NCBI GenBank assembly: GCA_014879565.1
Contig: JACSRW010000017.1
Coordinates: forward strand, 1 to 64,000
DNA: 64,000 nt
Origin: Chitinophagaceae bacterium
Lineage (GTDB): Bacteria > Bacteroidota > Bacteroidia > Chitinophagales > Chitinophagaceae
Reading direction: 5' to 3'
Shown here piece by piece: positions 25,885-33,416 of the stretch (positions are counted from its first letter, which is position 1; each line of letters starts with the position of its first letter). A model generated the notes under the pieces. That model did not search any database, had not been told where the DNA came from, and saw only the letters and a list, made by a program, of their open reading frames with translations. The position numbers and the translations under genes are program-made.

Positions 25885-26976
25885 TTACACTTTTTCCGCA
25901 ATTTTTTCCGCACTCAGGTTGGCATTCCGCATGGCAATACTGCGGACAACAAAGGAGGCAAACCCTTCAAATGCATTTTTGGTGATGGCATCATCACTCA
26001 TCATGATGGGTACACCCTGGTCACCGCCTTCCCGGATACTCTGAACGAGGGGAATCTGTCCGAGAAATGGCAGATCATATTCATCCGCCAGCCTTTTGCC
26101 GCCTTCTTTGCCAAAAATAAAATATTTGTTATCCGGCAGTTCAGCCGGAACAAAATAACTCATGTTTTCCACCAGTCCGATAATCGGAATATTCAGCTGT
26201 GCCTGGCCAAACATAGCAATCCCTTTTTTGGCATCCGCCAGGGCCACATCCTGCGGCGTAGTGACAATAACGGCCCCGGTGACGGGCACTGTCTGCATCA
26301 GCGTGAGATGTATATCGCCGGTACCGGGAGGCATATCAATAACCAGGTAATCCAACTCATCCCAGTATACATCCGTCACAAACTGCCGGATGGCACTGCT
26401 TGCCATCGGTCCTCTCCAGACCACGGCATTTTTTTCATCCACCAGCAGCCCGATACTCATCAGTTTTATCCCGAACCGTTCCAGCGGAATAATCATTCCC
26501 TTGCCTTCTATATCCATCATCAGCGGACGTTCCCCGCGTACCCCAAACATAATAGGCACACTGGGACCATAAATATCTGCATCCATCAGTCCGACCTTGG
26601 CTCCGCCCTGTGACAAAGCCAAAGCCAGGTTGGCCGATACGGTTGACTTACCCACGCCCCCTTTACCACTCACTACGGCAATAATATTTTTGACTTTTGG
26701 CAATACCGCTCCCTCATCCACCCTTTTGGTAGTGGTATTGGCTGTAAAGTTTACCTGCACATCCGCCTCCTTGTTTACCAGGATATGTATCGCATTCACA
26801 CAGGCATTCCGGATCATATCTTTCAGGGGGCAGGCCGGTGTGGTCAGTACAACGGTAAAGGAAACTGTATTTCCGCTGATCTCAATATCTTTCACCATGT
26901 TCAGGGTTACCAGGTCTTTTCCCAGGTCAGGTTCCTGCACATTACTCAGGGCTTCCAGTACTTTCTCTTTGGTCAT
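25885..26976 (-). CDS. mrp: Mrp/ApbC-family P-loop ATPase (Fe-S carrier type), lacking CxxC
   Basis: 363 aa from the ATG at 26976. An N-terminal MIP18/DUF59 domain (VLEALSNVQEPDLGKDLV; TTPACPLKDMI) precedes a ParA-like ATPase with the deviant Walker A SGKGGVGKSTVSANLA and the IDMPPGTGDIHLTLMQ segment. Mrp proteins carry 4Fe-4S clusters to apoproteins. The C-terminal CxxC that holds the bridging cluster in ApbC/Nbp35 is absent: ENMSYFVPAELPDNKYFIFG stands in its place. It has a TACCTTTG -7 element at 27011-27018 and heads a likely operon with the PaiB-like gene, SDR and kynU. Confidence 0.9.
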   Translation of the reverse strand: MTKEKVLEALSNVQEPDLGKDLVTLNMVKDIEISGNTVSFTVVLTTPACPLKDMIRNACVNAIHILVNKEADVQVNFTANTTTKRVDEGAVLPKVKNIIAVVSGKGGVGKSTVSANLALALSQGGAKVGLMDADIYGPSVPIMFGVRGERPLMMDIEGKGMIIPLERFGIKLMSIGLLVDEKNAVVWRGPMASSAIRQFVTDVYWDELDYLVIDMPPGTGDIHLTLMQTVPVTGAVIVTTPQDVALADAKKGIAMFGQAQLNIPIIGLVENMSYFVPAELPDNKYFIFGKEGGKRLADEYDLPFLGQIPLVQSIREGGDQGVPIMMSDDAITKNAFEGFASFVVRSIAMRNANLSAEKIAEKV

Positions 26977-27010
26977 AAACAAAGTATTTGTTAAAAAAGA
27001 ATACGAAGGG

Positions 27011-27018
27011 CAAAGGTA
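27011..27018 (-). promoter_or_regulatory. -7 promoter element for mrp
   Basis: Plus-strand CAAAGGTA (TACCTTTG on the coding strand), about 35 bases upstream of the mrp ATG. Confidence 0.5.
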
Positions 27019-27064
27019 AACATCAGGCGGGTCAATTTGTTGTAGGAAATAGGCAACTTGTCCC

Positions 27065-27072
27065 TATTTTTG
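27065..27072 (+). promoter_or_regulatory. -7 promoter element for the CarboxypepD_reg-like gene
   Basis: TATTTTTG, five bases before a GTG start at 27078. Together they decide the start of that gene. Confidence 0.55.
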
Positions 27073-27077
27073 ACACA

Positions 27078-27719
27078 GTGAAGAAATTTTTACTCTGTAC
27101 AGGCATATTCCTGGTTTTTCTCCCCCAATTTTCCCGGGCCCAGTTTGAAAGCTCCCGGGATTCGGTCGTGCAGTTATTCGGTATCATCATGACAGCCGAC
27201 AGCCTGGTAGGTATTCCGGCGGTAAGTATTATGGTAAAAGGCCAGAACCGGGGAACCATATCCAATAACCAGGGAGTTTTTTCCATTGTGGTCCTGAAAG
27301 GAGATGTCGTGGAATTTTCACATGTATCCTACCAGTCCAAAACAGTCCGCATTCCGCAGAATCTTGAAGGCAATCAGTACAGCATCGTTCAGCTGATGGT
27401 GGCTGATACGGTATACCTGCCTGCCACCATTCTGAAGCCCAGACCCACCCCCGAACAATTTGCCCGTGATTTTGTACGCAACCAGGTGCCGGATGACGAA
27501 TATGAGATTGCCCGCAAAAACACCAGCGCTGCCAAACGAAGGATATTGATGCGCACCACGCCCGGTGATGGCGGGGAAGCCACCAAAATGCAGCTGAACC
27601 GTATTGCCACCCGGGCCACTTACCAGGGGCAGGCTCCTCCCCAGAATATCTTTAATCCCGCTGCCTGGGCAGATTTTATTCAGGCCTGGAAAAGAGGGGA
27701 TTTCAAAAACAAAAATTAG
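27078..27719 (+). CDS. Exported carboxypeptidase-regulatory-like domain protein
   Basis: About 213 aa from GTG at 27078, chosen because it gives an immediate signal peptide (KKFLLCTGIFLVFLPQFSRA) and lies five bases after a -7 element; the frame upstream is open but unlikely coding. Residues about 30-115 form a CarboxypepD_reg-like beta-sandwich (GIIMTADSLVGIPAVSIMVK, NRGTISNNQGVFSIVV), common in exported Bacteroidota proteins. The C-terminal half is basic and of unknown fold. Probably periplasmic or surface located. Function not recognised. Confidence 0.72.
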   Translation: MKKFLLCTGIFLVFLPQFSRAQFESSRDSVVQLFGIIMTADSLVGIPAVSIMVKGQNRGTISNNQGVFSIVVLKGDVVEFSHVSYQSKTVRIPQNLEGNQYSIVQLMVADTVYLPATILKPRPTPEQFARDFVRNQVPDDEYEIARKNTSAAKRRILMRTTPGDGGEATKMQLNRIATRATYQGQAPPQNIFNPAAWADFIQAWKRGDFKNKN

Positions 27720-27767
27720 TCCTTACCAGCCTCTCCTAACAACTGTTCGGGATATCCCGCTTCTTCC

Positions 27768-27775
27768 TATTTTTG
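27768..27775 (+). promoter_or_regulatory. -7 promoter element for hbd
   Basis: TATTTTTG, 58 bases before the hbd ATG, giving a leader of about 50 nt. Confidence 0.45.
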
Positions 27776-27833
27776 CCGGGTTAACAGACTGAAAGAATAC
27801 CCGGCACAAATGCTGCCGGCAAAATAAGCTTCT

Positions 27834-28736
27834 ATGATTGAAAATGGCGGTAATGTATCTGTAATCGGCGCCGGTACGATGGGGAATGGCATAGCACATG
27901 TTTTTGCATTGCGGGGTTATAAGGTGACACTGATTGATGTTTCGGCAGAAAGACTGGAAAAAGCGGTGGCAACGATCAGTAAAAACCTGGACCGGATGGT
28001 GGCTAAAGAGATCATTCGTAAAGAAACCAAAGAACAGGCGCTGAAGAATATTGAAACGGCTCTTTCGGTAGCGGAGGGAGTGAAACATGCCGCCCTTGTG
28101 GTGGAGGCCGCAACTGAAAATGAAGCGCTCAAGCTGAAGATTTTTGAAGAGATGGATGCGCATGCGCCGGCTGATTGTATTCTTTCCACCAATACATCGT
28201 CTATTTCTATCGCGAAAATGGCTGCGGTTACAAAAAGGCCGGACCTGGTAATCGGGATGCATTTTATGAATCCTGTACCCGTGATGAAACTGGTGGAAAT
28301 TATCACCCATTCCGGTACGGCAAAAGAAGTTACCGACAGTATACTGCGGATCAGTAAAGACCTCGGTAAAGTCCCCTGCGTCGTGAATGATTTTCCCGGG
28401 TTTATTTCCAACCGGATCCTGATGCCCATGATCAATGAAGCAGTTTATGCCCTGCATGAGGGCGTGGCAGGTGTAACGGAAATTGACACCATTATGAAAC
28501 TCGGTATGGCCCACCCGATGGGGCCGCTGCAACTGGCCGATCTGATCGGTCTCGATGTGTGTCTGTCCATCATGCAGGTGCTGTACAGCGGGTTCGGCAA
28601 TAATCCCAAATACACAGCCTGTCCCCTGCTGGAAGAAATGGTGAAGGAAGGAAAACTGGGCTGGAAAACCGGCGAAGGTTTTTATATCCACGAAGCAGGC
28701 AGTAAGGAACTGAAGGTCAGCGCCCGTTTCAGTTAA
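27834..28736 (+). CDS. hbd: 3-hydroxybutyryl-CoA dehydrogenase
   Basis: 300 aa. NAD-dependent 3-hydroxyacyl-CoA dehydrogenase. The Rossmann motif is VIGAGTMGNGIAHVFA; NTSSISIAKMA, GMHFMNPVPVMKLVEI (with the catalytic His) and DFPGFISNRILMPMINEA follow, and the C-terminal dimer domain has MKLGMAHPMGPLQLADLIGLD. Interconverts acetoacetyl-CoA and 3-hydroxybutyryl-CoA, and could act after the gcdH product crotonyl-CoA is hydrated. It stands alone; yigZ converges on it 8 bases later. Confidence 0.95.
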   Translation: MIENGGNVSVIGAGTMGNGIAHVFALRGYKVTLIDVSAERLEKAVATISKNLDRMVAKEIIRKETKEQALKNIETALSVAEGVKHAALVVEAATENEALKLKIFEEMDAHAPADCILSTNTSSISIAKMAAVTKRPDLVIGMHFMNPVPVMKLVEIITHSGTAKEVTDSILRISKDLGKVPCVVNDFPGFISNRILMPMINEAVYALHEGVAGVTEIDTIMKLGMAHPMGPLQLADLIGLDVCLSIMQVLYSGFGNNPKYTACPLLEEMVKEGKLGWKTGEGFYIHEAGSKELKVSARFS

Positions 28737-28744
28737 GCGGCGAA

Positions 28745-29362
28745 TCAGATCTTTTCGGCCTCCAGGCCCTTGAGGTCTTTTAGCCGGAAGATAACTTCAT
28801 CATACCTGTTCCTGGGAATGCCTATTTCAAGGTGACAAAAAAGCTGTACATCCTGCCGCATTACGGGACAGTCAAAGTGTTTCACCACACGCATAACCTC
28901 ATTCATCATAGTGTAATCAAAATGCAGACGGTAGGGTATCAGCACCGGTTTGGTTACCGTGGGTATTACCTGGAGCGCAAGTGCCGTGGCGGTTTTGTAT
29001 GCATTGATCAGTCCGGGTACACCCAGTAAAGTGCCGCCGAAATAACGCACCACTACCACCAGAATATCGGTCAGCTGCCGGCTGTCAATCTGCCCCAGTA
29101 TGGGTTTACCGGCCGAGCCGGAAGGTTCACCGTCATCACTGGCCCGGAAGTTCAGTCCATCAAGTCCAAGGCGGTAGGCAAAACAATGATGAACGGCTTT
29201 GGGATGTTCCTTTTTCAGCGCCGACAGCTTTTCTTTAAAATCAGCCTGGTCTGACAATGGAAAGGCATAAGCGATAAACCGGCTGCCCCGGTCACGGAAT
29301 TCGGCCTGCCCGTTTTGACTGATTGTAGTATAATAAAAGGAATCTGCTTGTTTTTCCGCCAC
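28745..29362 (-). CDS. YigZ/IMPACT family protein
   Basis: 205 aa with a GTG start at 29362; no nearby ATG would keep the N-terminus. The UPF0029/IMPACT N-terminal domain is clear: RFIAYAFPLSDQADFKEKL, then HHCFAYRLG, RASDDGEPSGSAGKPIL, DILVVVVRYFGGTLLGVPGLI. The C-terminal DUF1949-like part (RLHFDYTMMNEVMRVV) follows. The family is linked to translation regulation, but its bacterial role is not established. Confidence 0.88.
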   Translation of the reverse strand: MAEKQADSFYYTTISQNGQAEFRDRGSRFIAYAFPLSDQADFKEKLSALKKEHPKAVHHCFAYRLGLDGLNFRASDDGEPSGSAGKPILGQIDSRQLTDILVVVVRYFGGTLLGVPGLINAYKTATALALQVIPTVTKPVLIPYRLHFDYTMMNEVMRVVKHFDCPVMRQDVQLFCHLEIGIPRNRYDEVIFRLKDLKGLEAEKI

Positions 29363-29393
29363 TCTACCGGGTTTAAAAACGGCAAGATAAGGC

Positions 29394-30440
29394 TTATTGC
29401 AGAAAGGCCGGACGACTGTACCATTGAAGGAGATCCGTTCCCAGTTGTATTTCTTTTTTCAAAGCGGCCGGAGGGAGCAGGGGTGCGGCAAGCCCCTCCC
29501 CTGTCTTCAGCTGAGTATTCCGGATGATCCGGATTTCATCCCATAAATCTGTTTCAATAAATGATTCCAGTAAACGGGCTCCGCCTTCCACCAGCACACT
29601 TTGCAGTTGTAAATGATGGCAGGCATTGGCGATGGCCGCAGCTAAGGGGATATCCGTCCTGATTTTGTGGTAATCAACGGCGGTTGTTCGCCCCTCCCTT
29701 TTTTCATTCAGCACAATAGTCGGCTGGCTGCCGTCAAAGACCCTGAGAAAATCCGGCAAACGCAGGTTTCGGTCCAGTACCAGCCTTACCGGCGAAGTTC
29801 CTGGTGTCAACCGGTTCGTGAGTTCGGGGTTATCCAGCAGTATAGTATTAGTACCGGCGAGAATGGCTGCTTCCTCACGGCGCCAGCTATGCACCAGGCG
29901 GTTGCTGTACGCATTACTGATCAGCAGCCTGCCCGTTCCGGCTTTTGCCGCGATAAATCCATCAGCGGTTTCCGCCCATTTCAGAATAATATAGGGTCGT
30001 TTCTTTTCATGAAAGGTAAAAAACCGGGCATTCATTTCCCGGCATTCATTTTCCAGTACCGCTTCTGTCACACGGATACCAGCCGCTCTCAGTTTTTCAA
30101 TCCCTTTCCCGTTTACTTTGTCAAAGGGATCTCTCCCGCCAATAACAACCCGGGCGATCCGGTGATGAACAATCAAATCCGCACAGGGAGGCGTTTTGCC
30201 ATAATGCGCACAGGGCTCAAGTGATACATACAGGGTTTTATCCGGATCCCCGTCCGGTGTATTTGCGGCCAGTGCATGTACTTCCGCGTGTGCTTCTCCA
30301 TAGCGCTGGTGCCAGCCTTCTCCGATAATCCGGTCATTCTTTACCAGCACTGCCCCAACCAGCGGGTTTGGCGCCACCAATCCCGCACCCCTGCGGGCCA
30401 GTTCAATACAGCGGTACATATATTGCTGGTCTGTTGTCAC
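29394..30440 (-). CDS. ribD: Riboflavin biosynthesis bifunctional deaminase/reductase RibD
   Basis: 348 aa. The N-terminal deaminase removes ammonia from the pyrimidinone intermediate: APNPLVGAVLVKND, GEAHAEVHA (zinc His/Glu) and SLEPCAHYGKTPPCADLI (zinc Cys pair). The C-terminal reductase (RPYIILKWAETADGFI, LVEGGARLLESFIE) reduces the ribose side chain with NADPH. GTG at 30440 is preferred because it keeps the usual helix before PNP and follows the -7 element by four bases; ATG at 30419 is the alternative. No other rib gene is present. No FMN riboswitch is seen. Confidence 0.93.
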   Translation of the reverse strand: MTTDQQYMYRCIELARRGAGLVAPNPLVGAVLVKNDRIIGEGWHQRYGEAHAEVHALAANTPDGDPDKTLYVSLEPCAHYGKTPPCADLIVHHRIARVVIGGRDPFDKVNGKGIEKLRAAGIRVTEAVLENECREMNARFFTFHEKKRPYIILKWAETADGFIAAKAGTGRLLISNAYSNRLVHSWRREEAAILAGTNTILLDNPELTNRLTPGTSPVRLVLDRNLRLPDFLRVFDGSQPTIVLNEKREGRTTAVDYHKIRTDIPLAAAIANACHHLQLQSVLVEGGARLLESFIETDLWDEIRIIRNTQLKTGEGLAAPLLPPAALKKEIQLGTDLLQWYSRPAFLQ

Positions 30441-30444
30441 GGAG

Positions 30445-30452
30445 CAAAGTTA
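30445..30452 (-). promoter_or_regulatory. -7 promoter element for ribD
   Basis: Plus-strand CAAAGTTA (TAACTTTG on the coding strand), four bases upstream of the GTG start. Confidence 0.5.
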
Positions 30453-30504
30453 ATGAAATGGACAGCGGCCGGGTCCTGGAGCATCTTAACCTCCTCCCAA
30501 TTCT

Positions 30505-30512
30505 TATCTTTG
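30505..30512 (+). promoter_or_regulatory. -7 promoter element for prmC
   Basis: TATCTTTG, three bases before the ATG at 30516; the pair selects this start over open frame upstream. Confidence 0.55.
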
Positions 30513-30515
30513 GCC

Positions 30516-31376
30516 ATGACCCTGCATGAAGCCACTTTTTTCCTGCTGAACAAACTGCGTTCAATGTACGATGAAGGAGAGGCTGCGGCCATTACCGACC
30601 GGGTAATGGAACACCTGACCGGTTCGGGCAAAACAGAACGGATGCTGTACAAACATTCGGTGATCACGGGAGAGGAAGAACAGCAGCTGCAAGATTATAC
30701 CCGTCGTTTGCTGAACCTGGAACCCGTACAGTATGTACTGGGAGAAACCTGGTTTGCAGGTTTGAAATTCCGGGTCAACCCCCAGGTACTGATCCCCCGG
30801 CCGGAAACGGAGGAACTGGTAGAATGGGTACTTTCCAACTGCGTCACTTTTACCGGCGAAAGCCTGACCATACTGGATATCGGAACCGGCAGCGGTTGTA
30901 TCCCGGTTACCCTGAAAAAAAGATTCAGCAAAGCGCATATACATTCCTGTGACATATCAGCCGCGGCCGTGGATACAGCCCGGCAGAATGCAAAGGAACT
31001 GGGAACAGCTATTTCTTTTCATGTGCTTGATTTTCTTGATCCCTTAACATGGGAATCGTTGCCCGATGCCGGTATTATCGTCAGCAACCCGCCGTATATT
31101 CCGGCTTCAGGCAGTAAAGAAATGCATGACAATGTACTCCGCTTTGAACCCCATCAGGCGCTCTTTGTTCCTGATGAGGACCCCTTGCTTTTTTACCGGG
31201 CCATTGCCGGATTCAGCCGCCAGAAATTAAATCCGGGGGGAATGATTTTTCTAGAAATACATGAAGACCTGGGAACTGCAGTGACAGAACTTTTTAACCG
31301 ACAAGGTTACCACACTACACGCAGAAAAGATATGCAGGGAAAGGACCGTATGGTAAGGGCCGTCAAAGGGGATTAG
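30516..31376 (+). CDS. prmC: Release factor glutamine methyltransferase
   Basis: 286 aa from the ATG at 30516. Methylates the Gln of the GGQ motif in RF1 and RF2 using SAM. An N-terminal helical domain ends with EPVQYVLGETWFAGLKF and VLIPRPETEELVEWV; the SAM fold follows with ILDIGTGSGCIPVTL, and IIVSNPPYIP is the substrate-Gln motif. The start is set by length and the -7 element. prfA is not adjacent. The stop overlaps convergent exbD by 4 bases. Confidence 0.95.
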   Translation: MTLHEATFFLLNKLRSMYDEGEAAAITDRVMEHLTGSGKTERMLYKHSVITGEEEQQLQDYTRRLLNLEPVQYVLGETWFAGLKFRVNPQVLIPRPETEELVEWVLSNCVTFTGESLTILDIGTGSGCIPVTLKKRFSKAHIHSCDISAAAVDTARQNAKELGTAISFHVLDFLDPLTWESLPDAGIIVSNPPYIPASGSKEMHDNVLRFEPHQALFVPDEDPLLFYRAIAGFSRQKLNPGGMIFLEIHEDLGTAVTELFNRQGYHTTRRKDMQGKDRMVRAVKGD

Positions 31377-31774
31377 TCCTGCACCCTGGCCACTACTTTC
31401 GCGGTGTCTCTTTTGGCAATTCCCATTACATGAAACACCCCCCCATAAAATGCGGCGGTATCCGCATTGATGACCACGGTGGGTGTATCCACAAAAGCTT
31501 TTTGCTTGCGGATTTCCAGGGAAAGCAGTGAATCAAAGAGGGCCGCCTCCACTTTATTGGTGCCAATGAAGTATTCCTGGTTTTTATTGATAGACACCAT
31601 GATATCCTGTTTGGCCTTTGTTTCTTTTTTACCCCGGGGCAATCCGACCGGTACCACATTGGGATTGGCCAGCGTGGCCACGATCAAAAAGAACATCAGC
31701 AGAATGAACAAAATGTCATTCAGTGAGTCGGTAAAGACCTCGGATTCCTGTCTGTGTTTCTTTCTGAATTTCAT
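31373..31774 (-). CDS. exbD: ExbD/TolR-family transport protein
   Basis: 133 aa. One N-terminal helix (SLNDILFILLMFFLIVATLA) with the conserved Asp that conducts protons, then a small periplasmic domain. Works with the ExbB-like protein upstream (10-base gap) to use proton motive force for TonB-type or Tol-type work across the envelope. No tonB gene lies here, so which system it energises is open. Overlaps convergent prmC by 4 bases. Confidence 0.88.
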   Translation of the reverse strand: MKFRKKHRQESEVFTDSLNDILFILLMFFLIVATLANPNVVPVGLPRGKKETKAKQDIMVSINKNQEYFIGTNKVEAALFDSLLSLEIRKQKAFVDTPTVVINADTAAFYGGVFHVMGIAKRDTAKVVARVQD

Positions 31775-31783
31775 GAGGCGGAT

Positions 31784-32479
31784 TTAACGGGTGGGTTCTT
31801 GCAGAATATCCAGGAAATCGGCAGAAGCTGCTTCCATTTTGTTCGCCGTTTTGTCAATCTGGGTATTCAGGTAACTATACCCCAGGTAAGCGATCAGCCC
31901 GATCACCAGACCGGTAATGGAAGTAATCAGTTTAGTATAAATCCCTCCGGAGATAATCGTCACGTCGAATTTATTGGATGAAGTGATACCCGAAAAGAGC
32001 TGCATCAGGCCGATCAGGGTGCCGACAAATCCGAAAATCGGGGCGGCTTTTGAAATTACTGAGAGAATAGCCAGGTTTTTCTCCAGTTTGTACATTTCCA
32101 GCTGTCCCACATTATCCATGCTTTTTTCAATACTGTCAATCGGCTTACCAATCCGCTGGATACCCTTATCAATGATCCTGGCCACCGGGTTGTTGGTATT
32201 CTTGGCAAAATTCCGGGCGGCAGTCACATTGCCGCTTACAATATTGTCGCGGATAATATTCATGAAATTGCCGTCAATTTTGGCGGCATTCCGGATAGCG
32301 ATGGATCTTTCTGCGAAAATGTATACACCGAGCAGCAGCATGGCGCCCAGGGGCAGCATGATCCATCCCCCCATTTGCAGTAATTCAAAAAAACTCAGTT
32401 GCCCGTCGTGATTGGCATCCCCGGCCAGCCGCTGAGTGGCCTGGGTGAGGGAATCTGTAATCTGCAATAAATCCATCAT
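31784..32479 (-). CDS. exbB: MotA/TolQ/ExbB proton channel family protein
   Basis: 231 aa (start at 32479 or the next codon). Three helices: one at residues about 35-55 (GGWIMLPLGAMLLLGVYIFA) and two in the conserved C-terminal region, with ISKAAPIFGFVGTLIGLMQLF and TSITGLVIGLIAYLGYSYL. It forms the stator channel with ExbD. The gene precedes exbD by 10 bases, the usual order. A heptamer tract lies about 160 bases upstream, at the end of the phnA-like gene. Confidence 0.9.
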   Translation of the reverse strand: MMDLLQITDSLTQATQRLAGDANHDGQLSFFELLQMGGWIMLPLGAMLLLGVYIFAERSIAIRNAAKIDGNFMNIIRDNIVSGNVTAARNFAKNTNNPVARIIDKGIQRIGKPIDSIEKSMDNVGQLEMYKLEKNLAILSVISKAAPIFGFVGTLIGLMQLFSGITSSNKFDVTIISGGIYTKLITSITGLVIGLIAYLGYSYLNTQIDKTANKMEAASADFLDILQEPTR

Positions 32480-32638
32480 ACGTTATTCTTTAGGTGGAAT
32501 AAATGTAAGGCAAGCGGGGTAATCAAGGGTTTGTTTGTTTTCAACACCTGTTTACATCCCGGCAAAGAACGAAAAAAACTGTGCCACGTTGCGGGCCCAT
32601 TTTACAATTTAGAGGAATTTAACAGTCCGCCCCTGCTG

Positions 32639-32692
32639 CTATCTACTAACTGCTAACTCCTGACTCCCGTCTCCCATCTCCCTACTCCCCTC
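32639..32692 (-). repeat. Degenerate period-7 tandem repeat, 3' of phnA-like gene
   Basis: Heptamers near CTRACTC on the plus strand (CTATCTA, CTAACTG, CTAACTC, CTGACTC, CCGTCTC, CCATCTC, CCTACTC, CCCTCCC). The stop codon of the phnA-like gene (CTA at 32682-32684) is inside the tract. Confidence 0.78.
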
Positions 32693-33266
32693 CCTGCTTT
32701 CTCAAATATTTAGTCAGCACTACGATCTGCTGTCCTTCAATCCGGCCTTCAATCTGTTCTTTATTATCAGGCACCAGCCGGATATTACGGATAACGGTTC
32801 CCACACGGGCATTTACAGTAGAGCCTTTAACATCCAGGGATTTTGTCAATACCACATTGTCGCCGTTTTGCAGGATAGCTCCGAAACAATCTCTGTGAAG
32901 TTCTACCGTGCCATCACTTTCATGATCCCCGCTGGCCCTGGCCCAGGTCAGTTTCTCTTCATCCAGGTACAGCATATCCAGTTGTTCTGCTGCCCAGCTT
33001 TCGTGACGGTGACGGTTCAGCATCCGCCAGGCCATCACCTGTACAGCCGGTACTTCACTCCACATGCTGGAGCCAAGGCATTGCCAGTGTCCGCTGTCCG
33101 GCATTTCTTTTTTTTCCACCTGAGCCCTGCATTTCTGACAAATAAGCACGGCATCGTCCATATTACCGGTGGCGGGTGGCACCTCATACACACTGAGGGC
33201 CGTGCCGGATCCGCAGAGTTCACACTGGTTACCGCTTCTTTTCCTGAGTCTTTCTTCCTGGTTCAT
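32682..33266 (-). CDS. PhnA/YjdM-like zinc-ribbon protein
   Basis: 194 aa, longer than the about 111 aa E. coli YjdM. The N-terminus carries a zinc ribbon (CELCGSG and later CQKCRAQ), and residues about 115-190 match the PhnA C-terminal barrel (RDCFGAILQNGDNVVLTKSLDVKGS, RIEGQQIVVLTKYLRK). Despite the old name, the family is not a proven phosphonate enzyme. The last residues GGE and the stop come from a heptamer tract. Monocistronic. Confidence 0.85.
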   Translation of the reverse strand: MNQEERLRKRSGNQCELCGSGTALSVYEVPPATGNMDDAVLICQKCRAQVEKKEMPDSGHWQCLGSSMWSEVPAVQVMAWRMLNRHRHESWAAEQLDMLYLDEEKLTWARASGDHESDGTVELHRDCFGAILQNGDNVVLTKSLDVKGSTVNARVGTVIRNIRLVPDNKEQIEGRIEGQQIVVLTKYLRKQGGE

Positions 33267-33416
33267 TCACTTGTTTTGAGGCCGCGAATGTAAGTATTTA
33301 GGAGGGAGTTTTATGAGGGAATAAAAAAACCCGGGGTTCCGGCGTAAAAGATACCGCCCATAAGGTATTCTCCCGGCAGGGGAAATAGAGTATTTTACAG
33401 CCTGTAAAAACCCGGT

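Noticed and set aside
30441-30515. FMN riboswitch before ribD
   Set aside because: The ribD-prmC gap is only 75 bases with promoter elements for both genes and no conserved RFN-like helices.
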